This document shows positions 1 through 8,769 of a stretch of 64,000 bases of DNA, piece by piece. The DNA comes from Halorubrum sp. CSM-61 (GTDB lineage Archaea > Halobacteriota > Halobacteria > Halobacteriales > Haloferacaceae). The translations under genes were made by a program, and so were the position numbers. How positions within the stretch are numbered: position 1 is the first letter of the stretch; the number at the start of each line of letters is the position of its first letter. The notes beneath the pieces were generated by a model. That model worked only from the letters and a program-made list of their open reading frames with translations, ran no database searches and had not been told where the DNA came from. The DNA lies in assembly GCF_003781945.1 (NCBI RefSeq), contig NZ_RJJW01000002.1:124015-188014 (forward strand), written 5' to 3'.

Positions 1-90
<90 letters not shown>

Positions 91-94
<4 letters not shown>

Positions 95-822
95 TCCGTT
101 CCCGCGGTCGGATAGTCACCGTCGCCGCCGCTGTCGCGTCGGTCGCAGTGATCGGTGCGTTCCTCGCACCGGGGGTCGCGGCGCTCGACGGTCCGGAGAC
201 GGAGCCGGCGGTCGAGGAGGGGTCGTCGTTCGTCGTCGCGCTCGACGCGGACGGCGACGCGACGGTCGCGCTCGTGTTAACGTACGACCTCGCTGACGCC
301 GACGACGAGGCGGCGTTCGAGGAGTTGCGGGAGCGCCCCGAGAACGTCACGGCCCGGTTCGACGACCGCATGACGCGGATCGCCGAGCGGACCGCGACCC
401 AGACGGGACGAGAGATGAGCGTCTCCGACGTGCGGACCGAGGTCGAGTCGACGGACGGGACCGGCGTCGTTCGCCTCTCGGCCTCGTGGTCGAACCTCGC
501 CGCGGTCGACGGCGACCGGCTGGTCGTGAGCGAGCCGTTCGAGAGCGCGTTCCGGCCGGACCGCCCGTTCGTACTCGTCGCACCCGACGGGTACGCGCTG
601 GCCGACGCGACGGTCGAGGCGGACGCAACGGCCTCGCCGGACGAGACTGGCGCCGCGAGCGCCGAGTGGAGTCCCGGCACGGATCTGTCCGGGTTCTCTG
701 CCACGCTCGCGCCCGCGGAGTCCGGAGGCGTCACCGACGGCTCGCTGCCGACTCCGCTGGCTCCAACGCTGGCCCTCCTAGCGGTCGGCCTCCTCGGATA
801 TGCCGGCTGGCGACGGACGTAG
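91..822 (+). CDS. Exported, C-terminally membrane-anchored protein of unknown function
   Basis: 243 residues. A Sec-type signal segment spans about residues 1-32 (Arg residues, then a hydrophobic stretch ending near Ala-Leu-Asp). The acidic body (about 35-205) looks extracellular. A Thr/Pro-containing linker leads to a hydrophobic helix at about 220-238, followed by Gly-Trp-Arg-Arg at the very C-terminus, so the protein is probably anchored with its body outside the cell. The GTG start overlaps the stop of the upstream gene by four bases, suggesting coupling. I do not recognise a named domain with confidence; the architecture resembles haloarchaeal surface proteins with an N-terminal signal and a C-terminal membrane anchor. 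Confidence 0.75.
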
Positions 823-1043
823 CTGGAGTCGGCTGTACGAATCGCGCGGATCTGTCCCCACGGATCGCAACGGGTCCCACCGGGTCACGACCCCGCCGCC
901 CCCACCGGACCCGAACGGGGGACCGCCATCTCGACGCCGACCGTCGGGAGCGATCGCCCGCCGCTGTCAGAGGCACTCGATCCCTCGCCTTTTTTCGTTC
1001 GTTCGACCCCGCACGTTTTGGTCGTCCGACACTGTGTGTGACT

Positions 1044-2720
1044 ATGACACGGCCGGAGTTCCCGACAGCCACGGGGTCCGAGGGGTCGGCGCGCGCGTCC
1101 GGAGCGGTGACGTCGGCGAGCACCGAGGCCGTCGACGAGGCGCTGAAGACCCGCACGATGGACGAGGCGCCCGTCGGGATCACGGTCGCGGACGCGACGC
1201 AGCCGGACATGCCGCTGGTGTACGTCAACGCCGCGTTCGAGCGGGTAACCGGGTACTCGACCTCGTACGCGGTCGGTCGCAACTGTCGGTTCCTGCAGGG
1301 CGAGGCGACCCGGGAGAAGCCGGTGACCCGAATGCGCGCCGCCATCGAGGCCGGTGAGTCAACGACAGTCGAGCTGCGTAACTACCGGCGGAGCGGCGAG
1401 CTGTTCTGGAACGAGGTGACCCTCGCGCCGCTTCGGAACGACGCGGGCGAGGTCACGTACTACGTCGGCTTTCAACAGGACGTCACGCGTCGCAAGCGGG
1501 CCGAACAGGCCGTCGCGGACCGGGCGGCGCGGATCGAACGCGAGCGGATCGCGCAGGAGCGTCTGCTGGAGCGGCTGGACGGCGTCGTCGCCGACGTCAC
1601 CGAGGCCGTGGCGCTGGCGTCGTCGCGGGAGGAGCTCCGACGGGAAGTCGTGCGGAGCGTCGCTGACACGTACACCGGCGCGTGGATCGGGACGTACGAC
1701 CCGGCGACCGAAACGGTCGACCCGAAGGCGACGGCGGGTGAGGTCGGACCGGACATCGAAGCGGTCACCGTGGAAACCGCGGACGACACAGGTCGGTCGG
1801 CGGCCCCTGTCGTCGCGGCGGCGGTCGACGACCGGCGCGTGCGGCTCGAACCGATCGTGCCGGACGAGCCGACCGAAGCGGCGGCGGTCGCCGGCGTGCC
1901 GCTCTACTTCGGCGAGGCGACCTACGGCGTTATCGCCGTCTACGCGCAGACCGAGGAGTTCCGGCGACACGAACGCGACGTGTTGACGGCGCTCGGACGG
2001 ACCGTCGCGATCGGCATCAACGCGCTCGAGAGCCAGCGGACACTCCGCGGCGAGGGCCTCGTCGAGTTCGAGCTGACGCTCGGTGGTCACCCGCTCGGCT
2101 CGTTCGCGGAAGCGCTGTCCTGCTCGCTCCGGCACGTGGGTACCGTTGGCGACCGCGGCGAGCGATCGCTGCTGTTCGAGCTCGACGGGGCGACGGACGT
2201 CGGTGCCGAGCGCGTCCGCGCGGCCGCAGAGGCGGCCGGCGTCACCGTCCACGCGGTCCTCGCCGCGGAGACCGAGGTCCCTGTGGTCGAGCTGTCCGTG
2301 GACGAGACGGAGTTAGAGGAACTGTGCAGGGAGTACAGCGGCGAGGTGTGCGGCTGGGCGGTCGAGGCGGGCGTCGCGGTCGCGACGGTCGAAGTCGGCC
2401 GCGAGGCCCTGGCGCGTTCGCTCGCGGCCGACGCGATGGAACGGCTGCCGAACGCGGACCTCCGCAGCTACCGCCGGCGGGAGGAGACGCGCCGGACCCC
2501 CGGCGGGTTCGTCGCCGAGATCGAGTCGCGGCTGACGGAGCGGCAGCGGGCCGCGCTGATCCGCGCGCACACGAGCGGGTACTTCGAGTGGCCACACGAG
2601 ACGAACGGAGAGGAGATCGCCGACTCGATGGGCGTCAGCCGGTCGACGTTCCACCAGCACCTGCGGGCGGCACAGCGTAAGATCGCGGCGGCGATCGTCG
2701 AGCGCCGAGACGGACTGTGA
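1044..2720 (+). CDS. LOV/PAS-GAF-Bat HTH regulator, putative blue-light sensor
   Basis: 558 residues. Residues about 35-150 form a PAS domain of the LOV type: the motif Gly-Arg-Asn-Cys-Arg-Phe-Leu-Gln-Gly places the flavin-adduct cysteine at Cys81, and the later Asn-Tyr-Arg and Phe-Trp-Asn motifs fit LOV flavin contacts. A helical linker and a GAF-like domain (about 175-320) follow, then a Bat-associated region and a C-terminal HTH_10 helix-turn-helix (about 490-555) as in bacterio-opsin activator proteins. No kinase domain is present, so it is a one-component regulator. ATG at 1044 is chosen because upstream codons of the open frame (from 486) overlap the previous gene and are low-complexity Arg-rich. 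Targets are unknown; light control is inferred from the LOV motif. Confidence 0.88.
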   Translation: MTRPEFPTATGSEGSARASGAVTSASTEAVDEALKTRTMDEAPVGITVADATQPDMPLVYVNAAFERVTGYSTSYAVGRNCRFLQGEATREKPVTRMRAAIEAGESTTVELRNYRRSGELFWNEVTLAPLRNDAGEVTYYVGFQQDVTRRKRAEQAVADRAARIERERIAQERLLERLDGVVADVTEAVALASSREELRREVVRSVADTYTGAWIGTYDPATETVDPKATAGEVGPDIEAVTVETADDTGRSAAPVVAAAVDDRRVRLEPIVPDEPTEAAAVAGVPLYFGEATYGVIAVYAQTEEFRRHERDVLTALGRTVAIGINALESQRTLRGEGLVEFELTLGGHPLGSFAEALSCSLRHVGTVGDRGERSLLFELDGATDVGAERVRAAAEAAGVTVHAVLAAETEVPVVELSVDETELEELCREYSGEVCGWAVEAGVAVATVEVGREALARSLAADAMERLPNADLRSYRRREETRRTPGGFVAEIESRLTERQRAALIRAHTSGYFEWPHETNGEEIADSMGVSRSTFHQHLRAAQRKIAAAIVERRDGL

Positions 2721-2845
2721 ACTCGACGCCCGACGGTCGCACGGCAGGCGGCCCGCGCCTGACGGACGAGAGACGGACGAGCGGCGGAGTCCGTCGACAA
2801 ACAATAAAAGGTTAACAGGCTCGGTTCGTTACCTCCTTCCAATAG

Positions 2846-3535
2846 ATGGCCAAGGACGTCAAACCGACTCGCAAGAACCTGATGGCGATCGAGGACCGCA
2901 TCGAGCTCTCCGAGCGCGGTCACGACACGCTCGAACAGAAGCGTGACGGCCTCATCATGGAGTTCATGGACATCCTCGATCAGGCGCAGGACGTCCGCTC
3001 GGACGTCTCCGAGAACTACGAGACGGCCCAGCGCAAGATCGACATGGCCCGGGCGATGGAGGGCGACGTCGCCGTCCGCGGCGCGGCCGCGGCGCTGAAA
3101 GAGCACCCCGAGATCACGACCCAGTCGAAGAACATCATGGGCGTCGTGGTCCCGCAGATCGAGTCCTCGAAGGTCCGGAAGAGCCTCGACGAGCGAGGGT
3201 ACGGCCTGCTCGGTTCCTCGGCGCGCATCGACGAGGCCGCGGACGCCTACGAGGAGCTACTAGAGAAGATCATCCTCGCCGCAGAGGTCGAGACGGCGAT
3301 GAAGAAGATGCTCACGGAGATCGAGACGACCAAGCGCCGCGTGAACGCGCTGGAGTTCACGCTCCTCCCGACCCTGTACGAGAACCAGGAGTACATCGAG
3401 CAGAAGCTCGAAGAGCAGGAGCGCGAGGAGATCTTCCGCATGAAGAAGATCAAGGCGAAAAAGGAGGAAGAAGAGGCGGAGGAGGAAGCCGCCGCCGAGG
3501 CCGCCGCAACCGAGGAGCCGGAGCCCGCGGACTGA
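2846..3535 (+). CDS. atpD: A-type ATP synthase subunit D
   Basis: 229 residues, the usual length for haloarchaeal subunit D. This central-stalk subunit rotates inside the A3B3 head and couples ion flow through the membrane ring to ATP synthesis. The N-terminal Pro-Thr-Arg-Lys-Asn-Leu motif, the long helical hairpin and the Arg-Arg-Val-Asn-Ala-Leu-Glu motif near residue 165 are family hallmarks. The last 35 residues form a Lys/Glu then Ala/Glu-rich charged tail. An AT-rich TATA-like box (2803-2810) lies about 40 bases upstream, giving a short leader. The rest of the atp operon is not in the window, so this subunit gene stands apart from, or at the edge of, the operon. Confidence 0.95.
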   Translation: MAKDVKPTRKNLMAIEDRIELSERGHDTLEQKRDGLIMEFMDILDQAQDVRSDVSENYETAQRKIDMARAMEGDVAVRGAAAALKEHPEITTQSKNIMGVVVPQIESSKVRKSLDERGYGLLGSSARIDEAADAYEELLEKIILAAEVETAMKKMLTEIETTKRRVNALEFTLLPTLYENQEYIEQKLEEQEREEIFRMKKIKAKKEEEEAEEEAAAEAAATEEPEPAD

Positions 3536-3584
3536 CGTCCCAGAACGCCCGTTTTCACGCCCCTCGATCGCCGCTCTTTCGTCT

Positions 3585-3992
3585 ATGTCCTGTCCCCACT
3601 GTAACGCCGCCGTCGTCGCGTTCGCCGTTCCGCCCGCGCTCCGCGAGCACGCGCCGGACTCCCTGACCGCTATCTGTACTCGCTGTCTGCGGACGGTTCC
3701 GGCGGCCGAGGCCGGCGCCGACGCCGAGACCGGCGAGCAGTTCGACGACGACGCGGATCCGGACCTCTCCGCCGTCGACCCCGCGTTCCCCGGCGGCGAG
3801 GCGGGCGTCGCGCTCGCGCTCGCCTGCGGCCAGTTGGAGTCGCTCGCGCTCAATCGGGCGTCGATCGAGGCGCTCGTCGAGCACGCGGAGCGGTCGGGGG
3901 CCGACGCCTTCGCCTTCTTCGAGCGGCTCGACGCCGCCGACGCCGCGTTCGACCTCGAACGGCGGCGGTCGGCGCTGCTCGATATGGTGTAG
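3585..3992 (+). CDS. DUF6276-family small zinc-ribbon-like protein
   Basis: 135 residues. Two cysteine pairs (Cys-Pro-His-Cys at 3-6 and Cys-Thr-Arg-Cys near 31-34) look like a zinc ribbon at the N-terminus. The C-terminal half is helical and acidic. It starts 49 bases after atpD on the same strand; DUF6276 proteins are commonly found next to subunit D in haloarchaea, from general knowledge, so co-transcription is plausible. No biochemical function is known to me. Confidence 0.7.
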   Translation: MSCPHCNAAVVAFAVPPALREHAPDSLTAICTRCLRTVPAAEAGADAETGEQFDDDADPDLSAVDPAFPGGEAGVALALACGQLESLALNRASIEALVEHAERSGADAFAFFERLDAADAAFDLERRRSALLDMV

Positions 3993-4072
3993 CGAACGAG
4001 ATAATCGGATCCGGTAGCGATCGGTACGGGCAGAGTAGTGAGAGACTGCGAGAGTAAGTATGTCAGTGTAGC

Positions 4073-4536
4073 TGATCGGTCGTTTATAAGTGATCGAGTG
4101 ATGTTGCTGTCGGCTGTTTATACGTGATCGATGGCACTGGGGTGAACACCCCCAAAGCCCCAGCCGCTCGGCTGTACGTGATCCGTCTCTCGGTGGCAAA
4201 CACGTCCAAAGCCCCAGCCGCGAGGGCTCGCGCGACTCGCTTCGCGCTTCAGTCGCTCGCGGTGCTCGCTCCTTCCAGTGCTTGCGTCGTCGTGCTTCGC
4301 CCTCGCGACTGCCCCTTTGAGTCCCACCCGCACCGCAACCGCACAGCACCTCTCACCTCCCCAGCCTCGTCGGTGGTCCTCCGCGTTGCTCCGGACCACC
4401 GACTCCCTCGCGCGGCGCTCCTCACGGCCGCCGGTGGCGGCCGCTCGGAGGCGCGCGCCACCGCATTCGTCTTTTATAAGCGATCGTCACCGTCGCTCAC
4501 GGCTATTTAAATACTAAATCGCCACCGCCGATCTGC
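4073..4536 (-). ncRNA. Structured dispersed repeat, copy C (minus strand), candidate ncRNA
   Basis: Read on the minus strand from 4536 to 4073. It shares with two other copies (6391-6691 and 55040-55488) a TATA-like CTTATAAA (4473-4480), a GCGGTGGCGCGC block, a first hairpin (arms 4425-4432 and 4436-4443), a second hairpin (arms 4369-4379 and 4393-4403), the blocks GGCTGGGGAGG and GGGTGGGACTCAAAGGGGCAG (20 bases or fewer each when split), and the main stem (arms 4299-4311 and 4215-4227, 13 pairs with one G-U). The 3' terminal block containing GGCTGGGGCTTTGG is present twice (4205-4220 and 4151-4166). It lies between two convergent genes. Open frames across it are low-complexity Arg/Ser/Pro and not credible. 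The RNA nature is inferred from compensatory changes. Confidence 0.65.
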
Positions 4537-4587
4537 AACACTTCCTCCCGCTATCGAGCGAGCGGGACCGCTTGGTGGCCGGTCGTT

Positions 4588-4974
4588 TCAATCGGCTTCG
4601 TCCCGATCCCGATCGTCGTCGATATCGATCCCGTCGGGGTCGTTCCACTCGTCTTCCGTTTCGTCTCCGTCGTCGTCCGCCTCGGTCCCGGCCGGCCCGA
4701 GGGACTTCTCCCCGCGCCGCCGCTCATGGACGGCGAGTCCGGCCTTGCGCGCGTCGCTCTCCGGTGCGTACGGGTCCTCGGAGGGGTCGTAGTCGCGTTC
4801 GCCGCGCTCGAACAGGTACGCGAAGAAGCCGAACAGCGGAACGAAAAAGCAGATGAGCGCCCACTTCCGGCGGTCCATCCCGTGGTTCGGCGCGTCGAGG
4901 TACGCGTAGGCGGCGAAGCCGACGAGCCACGCGAGCGGGACGCCGGCGAGGATGACGGCGACGATCGGGTCCAT
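4588..4974 (-). CDS. Small two-helix membrane protein, PLDc_N-like
   Basis: 128 residues. Two hydrophobic helices lie at about 5-25 and 40-58, separated by a short loop with Met-Asp-Arg-Arg-Lys-Trp; the second helix carries a Phe-Phe-Val-Pro-Leu-Phe-Gly motif. This resembles the PLDc_N/short membrane protein family, whose members have no defined enzymatic activity. The C-terminal half is very acidic and probably cytoplasmic. It is transcribed alone, convergent to the DUF6276 gene, and the structured repeat copy C lies between their 3' ends. Function is unknown. Confidence 0.7.
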   Translation of the reverse strand: MDPIVAVILAGVPLAWLVGFAAYAYLDAPNHGMDRRKWALICFFVPLFGFFAYLFERGERDYDPSEDPYAPESDARKAGLAVHERRRGEKSLGPAGTEADDDGDETEDEWNDPDGIDIDDDRDRDEAD

Positions 4975-5112
4975 ACCCCCGCTTCGGGCTCGTCGGCTTA
5001 AGCCTCAGGGGCGGAACGACGCCGCGGAGGCCGGCGCGGTCGCGGCACGGCGCGACCGATCGGACCCCGTTTCGACCGAGTCCTTTTGTGAGTCGCCGAG
5101 AACACCGCGCTC

Positions 5113-6375
5113 ATGTCCTCCGTCACGATCGCGAACGTCGAGGCCGCCGCCGACCGGCTCGAACCGGCGGCGATCGTCCAGCGCACCCCCGTCGAGCGTA
5201 GTCGGTCGCTGAGCGAGCGGTGCGGCGCCGACGTGCGCCTCAAGATGGAACACCTCCAGCGCACGGGCTCGTTCAAGACGCGCGGCGCGTACAACGCGAT
5301 ATCGCGGGCCGTCGAGCGGGCCGCGGACGGAACCGACGGACCCGATATCGAGCGCGTCGTGGCCGCGAGCGCGGGCAACCACGCGCAGGGGGTCGCGCTG
5401 GCGGCGTCGGGCGCCGAGATCGACGCGACGATCGTGATGCCGGAGTCGGCGCCGGCGGCGAAGATCGAGGCGACCCGCGGGTACGGCGCCGAGGTCGTGC
5501 TCCGCGGGAGCGCGTTCCCGGAGGCGATGGCCCACGCGCAGACGCTGATCGACGAGCCGGGGGTCCACTTCGTCCACGCGTTCGACGACCCGGACGTGGT
5601 CGCCGGACAGGGGACCCTCGGGCTGGAGGTGCTCGATCAGGTACCGGACGTCGACACCGTCTTGGTCCCCGTGGGGGGCGGCGGACTCGCCGGCGGAGTC
5701 GCGGCCGCGGTCAAGGCGCGGTCGCCGGAGACGCGGGTCGTGGGGGTACAGACCGAGGGCGCCTCCACGCTCTCGGAGAGCCTCGCGGCCGGCGAGCTCG
5801 TGACGCGCGAGGAGCCGGACACCATCGCGGACGGGATCGCGACGGGCGGGCTGAGCGAGCTCACCTTCGGCCTCCTGAACGAACACCTCGACGACGCCGT
5901 CGTCGTGAGCGACGACGACGTGGCGGCCGCGATCCTCCTCCTCTTAGAGCGCGCGAAGCAGATGATCGAGGGCGCGGGCGCGACCGCCGCGGCCGCCCTT
6001 TTGAACGACGACGCCGTGGACGACCTCGACGTGGCCGGCGAGACCGTCGTCCCCCTGCTCTGTGGCGGCAACATCGACGTCACGACGCTGAAGGAGGTGG
6101 TGACGCACGCCCTCGTGGACCGCGACCAGCTGATCGAGCTGTCGGTCCGGATCGACGACACGCCCGGCACGATGGGGGAGATCAGCACCCTGATCGGCGG
6201 GGAGCGCGCGAACATCCGGACGGTGCGCCACGAGCGCAGCCGACCGGACCTGCCGGTGGGCGACGCCGACCTCGTGTTCGAGGTGGAGACCAACGGTCCG
6301 GCCCACGTCGATCGCGTTCTGAAGGCAGTGCGCGAGGCGGGCTACGAGGTCGAGTGGACGGCACAGGAGGGGTGA
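5113..6375 (+). CDS. ilvA: Threonine ammonia-lyase (threonine dehydratase) with C-terminal ACT domain
   Basis: 420 residues. It deaminates L-threonine to 2-oxobutanoate with pyridoxal phosphate, the entry step to isoleucine. The PLP lysine is Lys55 in Ser-Phe-Lys-Thr-Arg-Gly-Ala; the phosphate-binding Gly-Gly-Gly-Gly-Leu lies near residue 190 and the Ser-Ala-Gly-Asn-His-Ala-Gln motif near 90. Residues about 340-415 are an ACT domain, which usually gives feedback control by an amino acid. The length is that of the single-ACT form rather than the long biosynthetic form with two. It stands alone on the plus strand; repeat copy A begins only 15 bases after its stop. Confidence 0.92.
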   Translation: MSSVTIANVEAAADRLEPAAIVQRTPVERSRSLSERCGADVRLKMEHLQRTGSFKTRGAYNAISRAVERAADGTDGPDIERVVAASAGNHAQGVALAASGAEIDATIVMPESAPAAKIEATRGYGAEVVLRGSAFPEAMAHAQTLIDEPGVHFVHAFDDPDVVAGQGTLGLEVLDQVPDVDTVLVPVGGGGLAGGVAAAVKARSPETRVVGVQTEGASTLSESLAAGELVTREEPDTIADGIATGGLSELTFGLLNEHLDDAVVVSDDDVAAAILLLLERAKQMIEGAGATAAAALLNDDAVDDLDVAGETVVPLLCGGNIDVTTLKEVVTHALVDRDQLIELSVRIDDTPGTMGEISTLIGGERANIRTVRHERSRPDLPVGDADLVFEVETNGPAHVDRVLKAVREAGYEVEWTAQEG

Positions 6376-6390
6376 GGACGGCACCATCTA

Positions 6391-6691
6391 CTTATAAATC
6401 GAACTGCGGTGGCGCGCGCCTCCGAGCGGCCGCCACCGGCGGCCGCGAGGAGCTCGTGCGAGGGACGCCGCGAGCGACCGGAGGGAGCGAGCGGCGAGGC
6501 TGGGGAGGTACGAGGCGCGGTTGCGGTGCGGTCGGGTGGGACTCAAAGGGGCAGCCGGCGAGGCGGGCGCAGGTGACGTAAGCACCGCAGGAACGAGCGC
6601 AACGAGTGACGAGGAGCGCAACGAGCGTGCGCCCGCCTCGCCGGCTGGGGCTTTGGAAGTGTTCGCCGTCTCGCCATTGGAGATTTATAAG
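6391..6691 (+). ncRNA. Structured dispersed repeat, copy A (core form), candidate ncRNA
   Basis: Shortest of three copies. TATA-like CTTATAAAT at 6391-6399, then the conserved GCGGTGGCGCGC block about 15 bases on. First hairpin: 6426-6434 with 6438-6446 (9 perfect pairs, loop ACC). Second hairpin: 6466-6471 with 6491-6496. Main stem: 6552-6571 with 6628-6647, 20 perfect pairs. Outside it, GGG faces GGG and CAAAG can pair with CTTTG, giving a symmetric internal loop closed by a short outer helix. The enclosed loop keeps the block GACGTAAGCACCGCA. A mirrored TTTATAAG ends the element at 6684-6691. It lies between ilvA and the following same-strand gene. Confidence 0.7.
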
Positions 6692-6774
6692 CGGATCAGC
6701 CGATCCTCAAACTACTATTCTCATATTTCTGTTCTGTAGAAAATACTATCAATGAAAAGTGAATTATCAGAGAC

Positions 6775-7155
6775 ATGGGTAACAGTTCCAAGACGGACCT
6801 ACAGCGAGACATCCTCCTCACGTGGTGGGAAAATCCGAACGCGACGAACAAGGAGATCGCGGACGCGTGTGACTGTTCGGCGTCGTACGTCAGCCAGATC
6901 AAGAACCGGTTCGACGACTACAACGAATTCGAAGCGATGATGGACAGACAGGACGCGGAGTTAGAGCAGATGTTCGGAGAGGGTATCTTCGGAAACAGTG
7001 AGACGGCACCGGCGGCAGTCGACCGGGGAGGACCGGGAGTCGCTGAACAGTGGAACGAGATCCCGAACAACATTCCGGGACTGTTGATCAAGCTCATTAT
7101 CGTGGTGGTACTCGGATACGCGGCGGTCCAAGTCGGGATGACGCTCTTTCTCTGA
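6775..7155 (+). CDS. Membrane-tethered helix-turn-helix protein
   Basis: 126 residues. Residues about 5-50 form a helix-turn-helix (Asn-Lys-Glu-Ile-Ala-Asp-Ala-Cys-Asp-Cys-Ser-Ala-Ser-Tyr-Val-Ser pattern) with the look of an archaeal winged or homeodomain-like DNA-binding unit. An acidic linker runs to a single hydrophobic helix at about 103-123 that ends the protein. This is the architecture of a small membrane-anchored DNA-binding protein with its HTH in the cytoplasm. The upstream 75 bases are AT-rich, unlike the surrounding DNA, and probably hold the promoter. No partner gene is adjacent; the target is unknown. Confidence 0.72.
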   Translation: MGNSSKTDLQRDILLTWWENPNATNKEIADACDCSASYVSQIKNRFDDYNEFEAMMDRQDAELEQMFGEGIFGNSETAPAAVDRGGPGVAEQWNEIPNNIPGLLIKLIIVVVLGYAAVQVGMTLFL

Positions 7156-7209
7156 CCTTTTAAGACCCCAAAGTCGGATAACGGATTGTCAGTCTGCTCG
7201 ATCCGACGA

Positions 7210-7217
7210 TTTAAAAC
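7210..7217 (+). promoter_or_regulatory. TATA box of cysS
   Basis: TTTAAAAC centred about 28 bases before the cysS ATG, the spacing expected for a leaderless haloarchaeal transcript. Confidence 0.5.
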
Positions 7218-7241
7218 TCTCACCCGAGCTACCACGTCGTA

Positions 7242-8738
7242 ATGAGTCTCGTCGTTACCGACACCCTGGAAGACGAGCGCGTCGAGTTCACGGCTGACGG
7301 CGACGTCACGCTGTACGTCTGCGGCCTGACGGTGTCGGACGACCCCCACCTCGGACACGCCCGCCTGTGGTTCCACGCCGACGTCCTCCACCGGTGGCTC
7401 GAACACGTCGGCTACGACGTGCGCCACGTCGAGAACGTCACCGACGTCAACGAGAAGATCACGGCCCGCGTCGGCGAGCGCGACGGGTGGACCGAAGAGC
7501 GCGACGTGGCCGAGGCGTTCACCGCGACCACCTTCGACGCGATGCGCGGGCTGAATCTGTTGCGCGCCGAGGTGTACCCCCGCGTCACCGAGCACGTCCC
7601 CGAGATCGTCGATCTCGTCGAGACGCTGGTCGAGAAGGGGTACGCCTACGAGTCGAACGGCTCCGTCTACTTCGACGTGACCGCGTTCGAGGAGTACGGG
7701 AAGCTCTCGAACCAGGACGTGGAGGAACTCGAAGCGCAGGGCGAGCCCGACGAGCGGTCCGAGAAGCGCAACCCGGCGGACTTCGCGCTGTGGAAGGCCG
7801 ACGGCGTGAGCGAGACCGCCGCGCGCGAGCACGCCAAACACGACCACGGCGAGTCGACGCCGTCGGGCGAGACGTGGGCGTCGCCGTGGAGCGAGGGGCG
7901 CCCGGGCTGGCACGTCGAGTGCTCGGCGATGTCGACGACGCATCTCGGCGACACCCTCGACATCCACATGGGCGGCCGGGATCTGGTCTTCCCTCACCAC
8001 GAGAACGAGATCGCGCAGTCGGAGGCCGCCACCGGCGAGACGTTCGCCCGTCACTGGCTCCACGTCGGCCTGCTGGCGATGGACGGCGAGAAGATGTCCT
8101 CCTCGATCGGCAACTTCTGGACCGTCCCGGACGCCTTAGAGGAGCTCGGCGTCAACGTCGTCCGCACCTTCTACGCCGGGGCCGCCTACCGCTCCGAGCA
8201 GGCGCTCACCGAGGAGACGATCAGCGAGGCCGAGGAGCGGTGGGAGCGCCTCTCGCGCACCTACGACCGCGCGGTCGCGGCGCTCGACTCCGTGGACGCT
8301 CAGGCGAAGGCCGAGGACGGCGAGTTCCGAGAGGCCGTCGAGACCGCCCGTGACGACTTCGCGAGCGCGATGAACGACGACCTGAACCTCCGGGAGGCGA
8401 CCGCGGCGCTTCTGGACCTCACCGACGCGGTGAACCGGCACGTGGACGGCGCGGGCGACGACACGGGTGCGGGAGACGCGTACGACTACCGCGCCCTCCG
8501 CGAGGCGGTCGAGGCGTTCGACGACCTCGCGGGCGACGTGCTCGGGCTCCAGTTCGAGTCGACGACCGACGGCGACGTGGACCTGGCCGGCGAGCTGGTC
8601 GACCTGATTCTTGACGTGCGCGAGGCCGAGCGCGAGGCCGGCAACTACGAGCGCGCCGACGAGCTCCGGGACGCGCTTCGCGAGGTCGGCGTCGAGATCG
8701 AGGACGGTGCCGACGGGGCGTCGTACCGGTTCGAGTGA
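7242..8738 (+). CDS. cysS: Cysteinyl-tRNA synthetase
   Basis: 498 residues, usual length. It charges tRNA-Cys with cysteine. The class I signature HIGH appears as His-Leu-Gly-His at 36-39 and the second signature Lys-Met-Ser-Ser-Ser starts at Lys284. A zinc site is suggested by Cys28 and later Cys/His residues including the Trp-His-Val-Glu-Cys-Ser segment near 224-229. The C-terminal anticodon-binding helical domain contains a short Gly/Asp/Ala-rich insertion near residue 405. It is transcribed singly with its own TATA box and probably no leader. Confidence 0.96.
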   Translation: MSLVVTDTLEDERVEFTADGDVTLYVCGLTVSDDPHLGHARLWFHADVLHRWLEHVGYDVRHVENVTDVNEKITARVGERDGWTEERDVAEAFTATTFDAMRGLNLLRAEVYPRVTEHVPEIVDLVETLVEKGYAYESNGSVYFDVTAFEEYGKLSNQDVEELEAQGEPDERSEKRNPADFALWKADGVSETAAREHAKHDHGESTPSGETWASPWSEGRPGWHVECSAMSTTHLGDTLDIHMGGRDLVFPHHENEIAQSEAATGETFARHWLHVGLLAMDGEKMSSSIGNFWTVPDALEELGVNVVRTFYAGAAYRSEQALTEETISEAEERWERLSRTYDRAVAALDSVDAQAKAEDGEFREAVETARDDFASAMNDDLNLREATAALLDLTDAVNRHVDGAGDDTGAGDAYDYRALREAVEAFDDLAGDVLGLQFESTTDGDVDLAGELVDLILDVREAEREAGNYERADELRDALREVGVEIEDGADGASYRFE

Positions 8739-8769
8739 CGACCGATCGGGAGCGCCGTCTCCTCGTCGG

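Noticed and set aside
486-1043. Upstream extension of the LOV-Bat gene frame
   Set aside because: It overlaps the previous gene, is Arg-rich noise, and the LOV domain begins soon after ATG 1044.
4118-4510. Several overlapping frames inside repeat copy C that could be called small proteins
   Set aside because: They differ in frame and strand, are Arg/Ser/Pro-rich, and change sequence between repeat copies in a way that keeps RNA pairing rather than amino acids.
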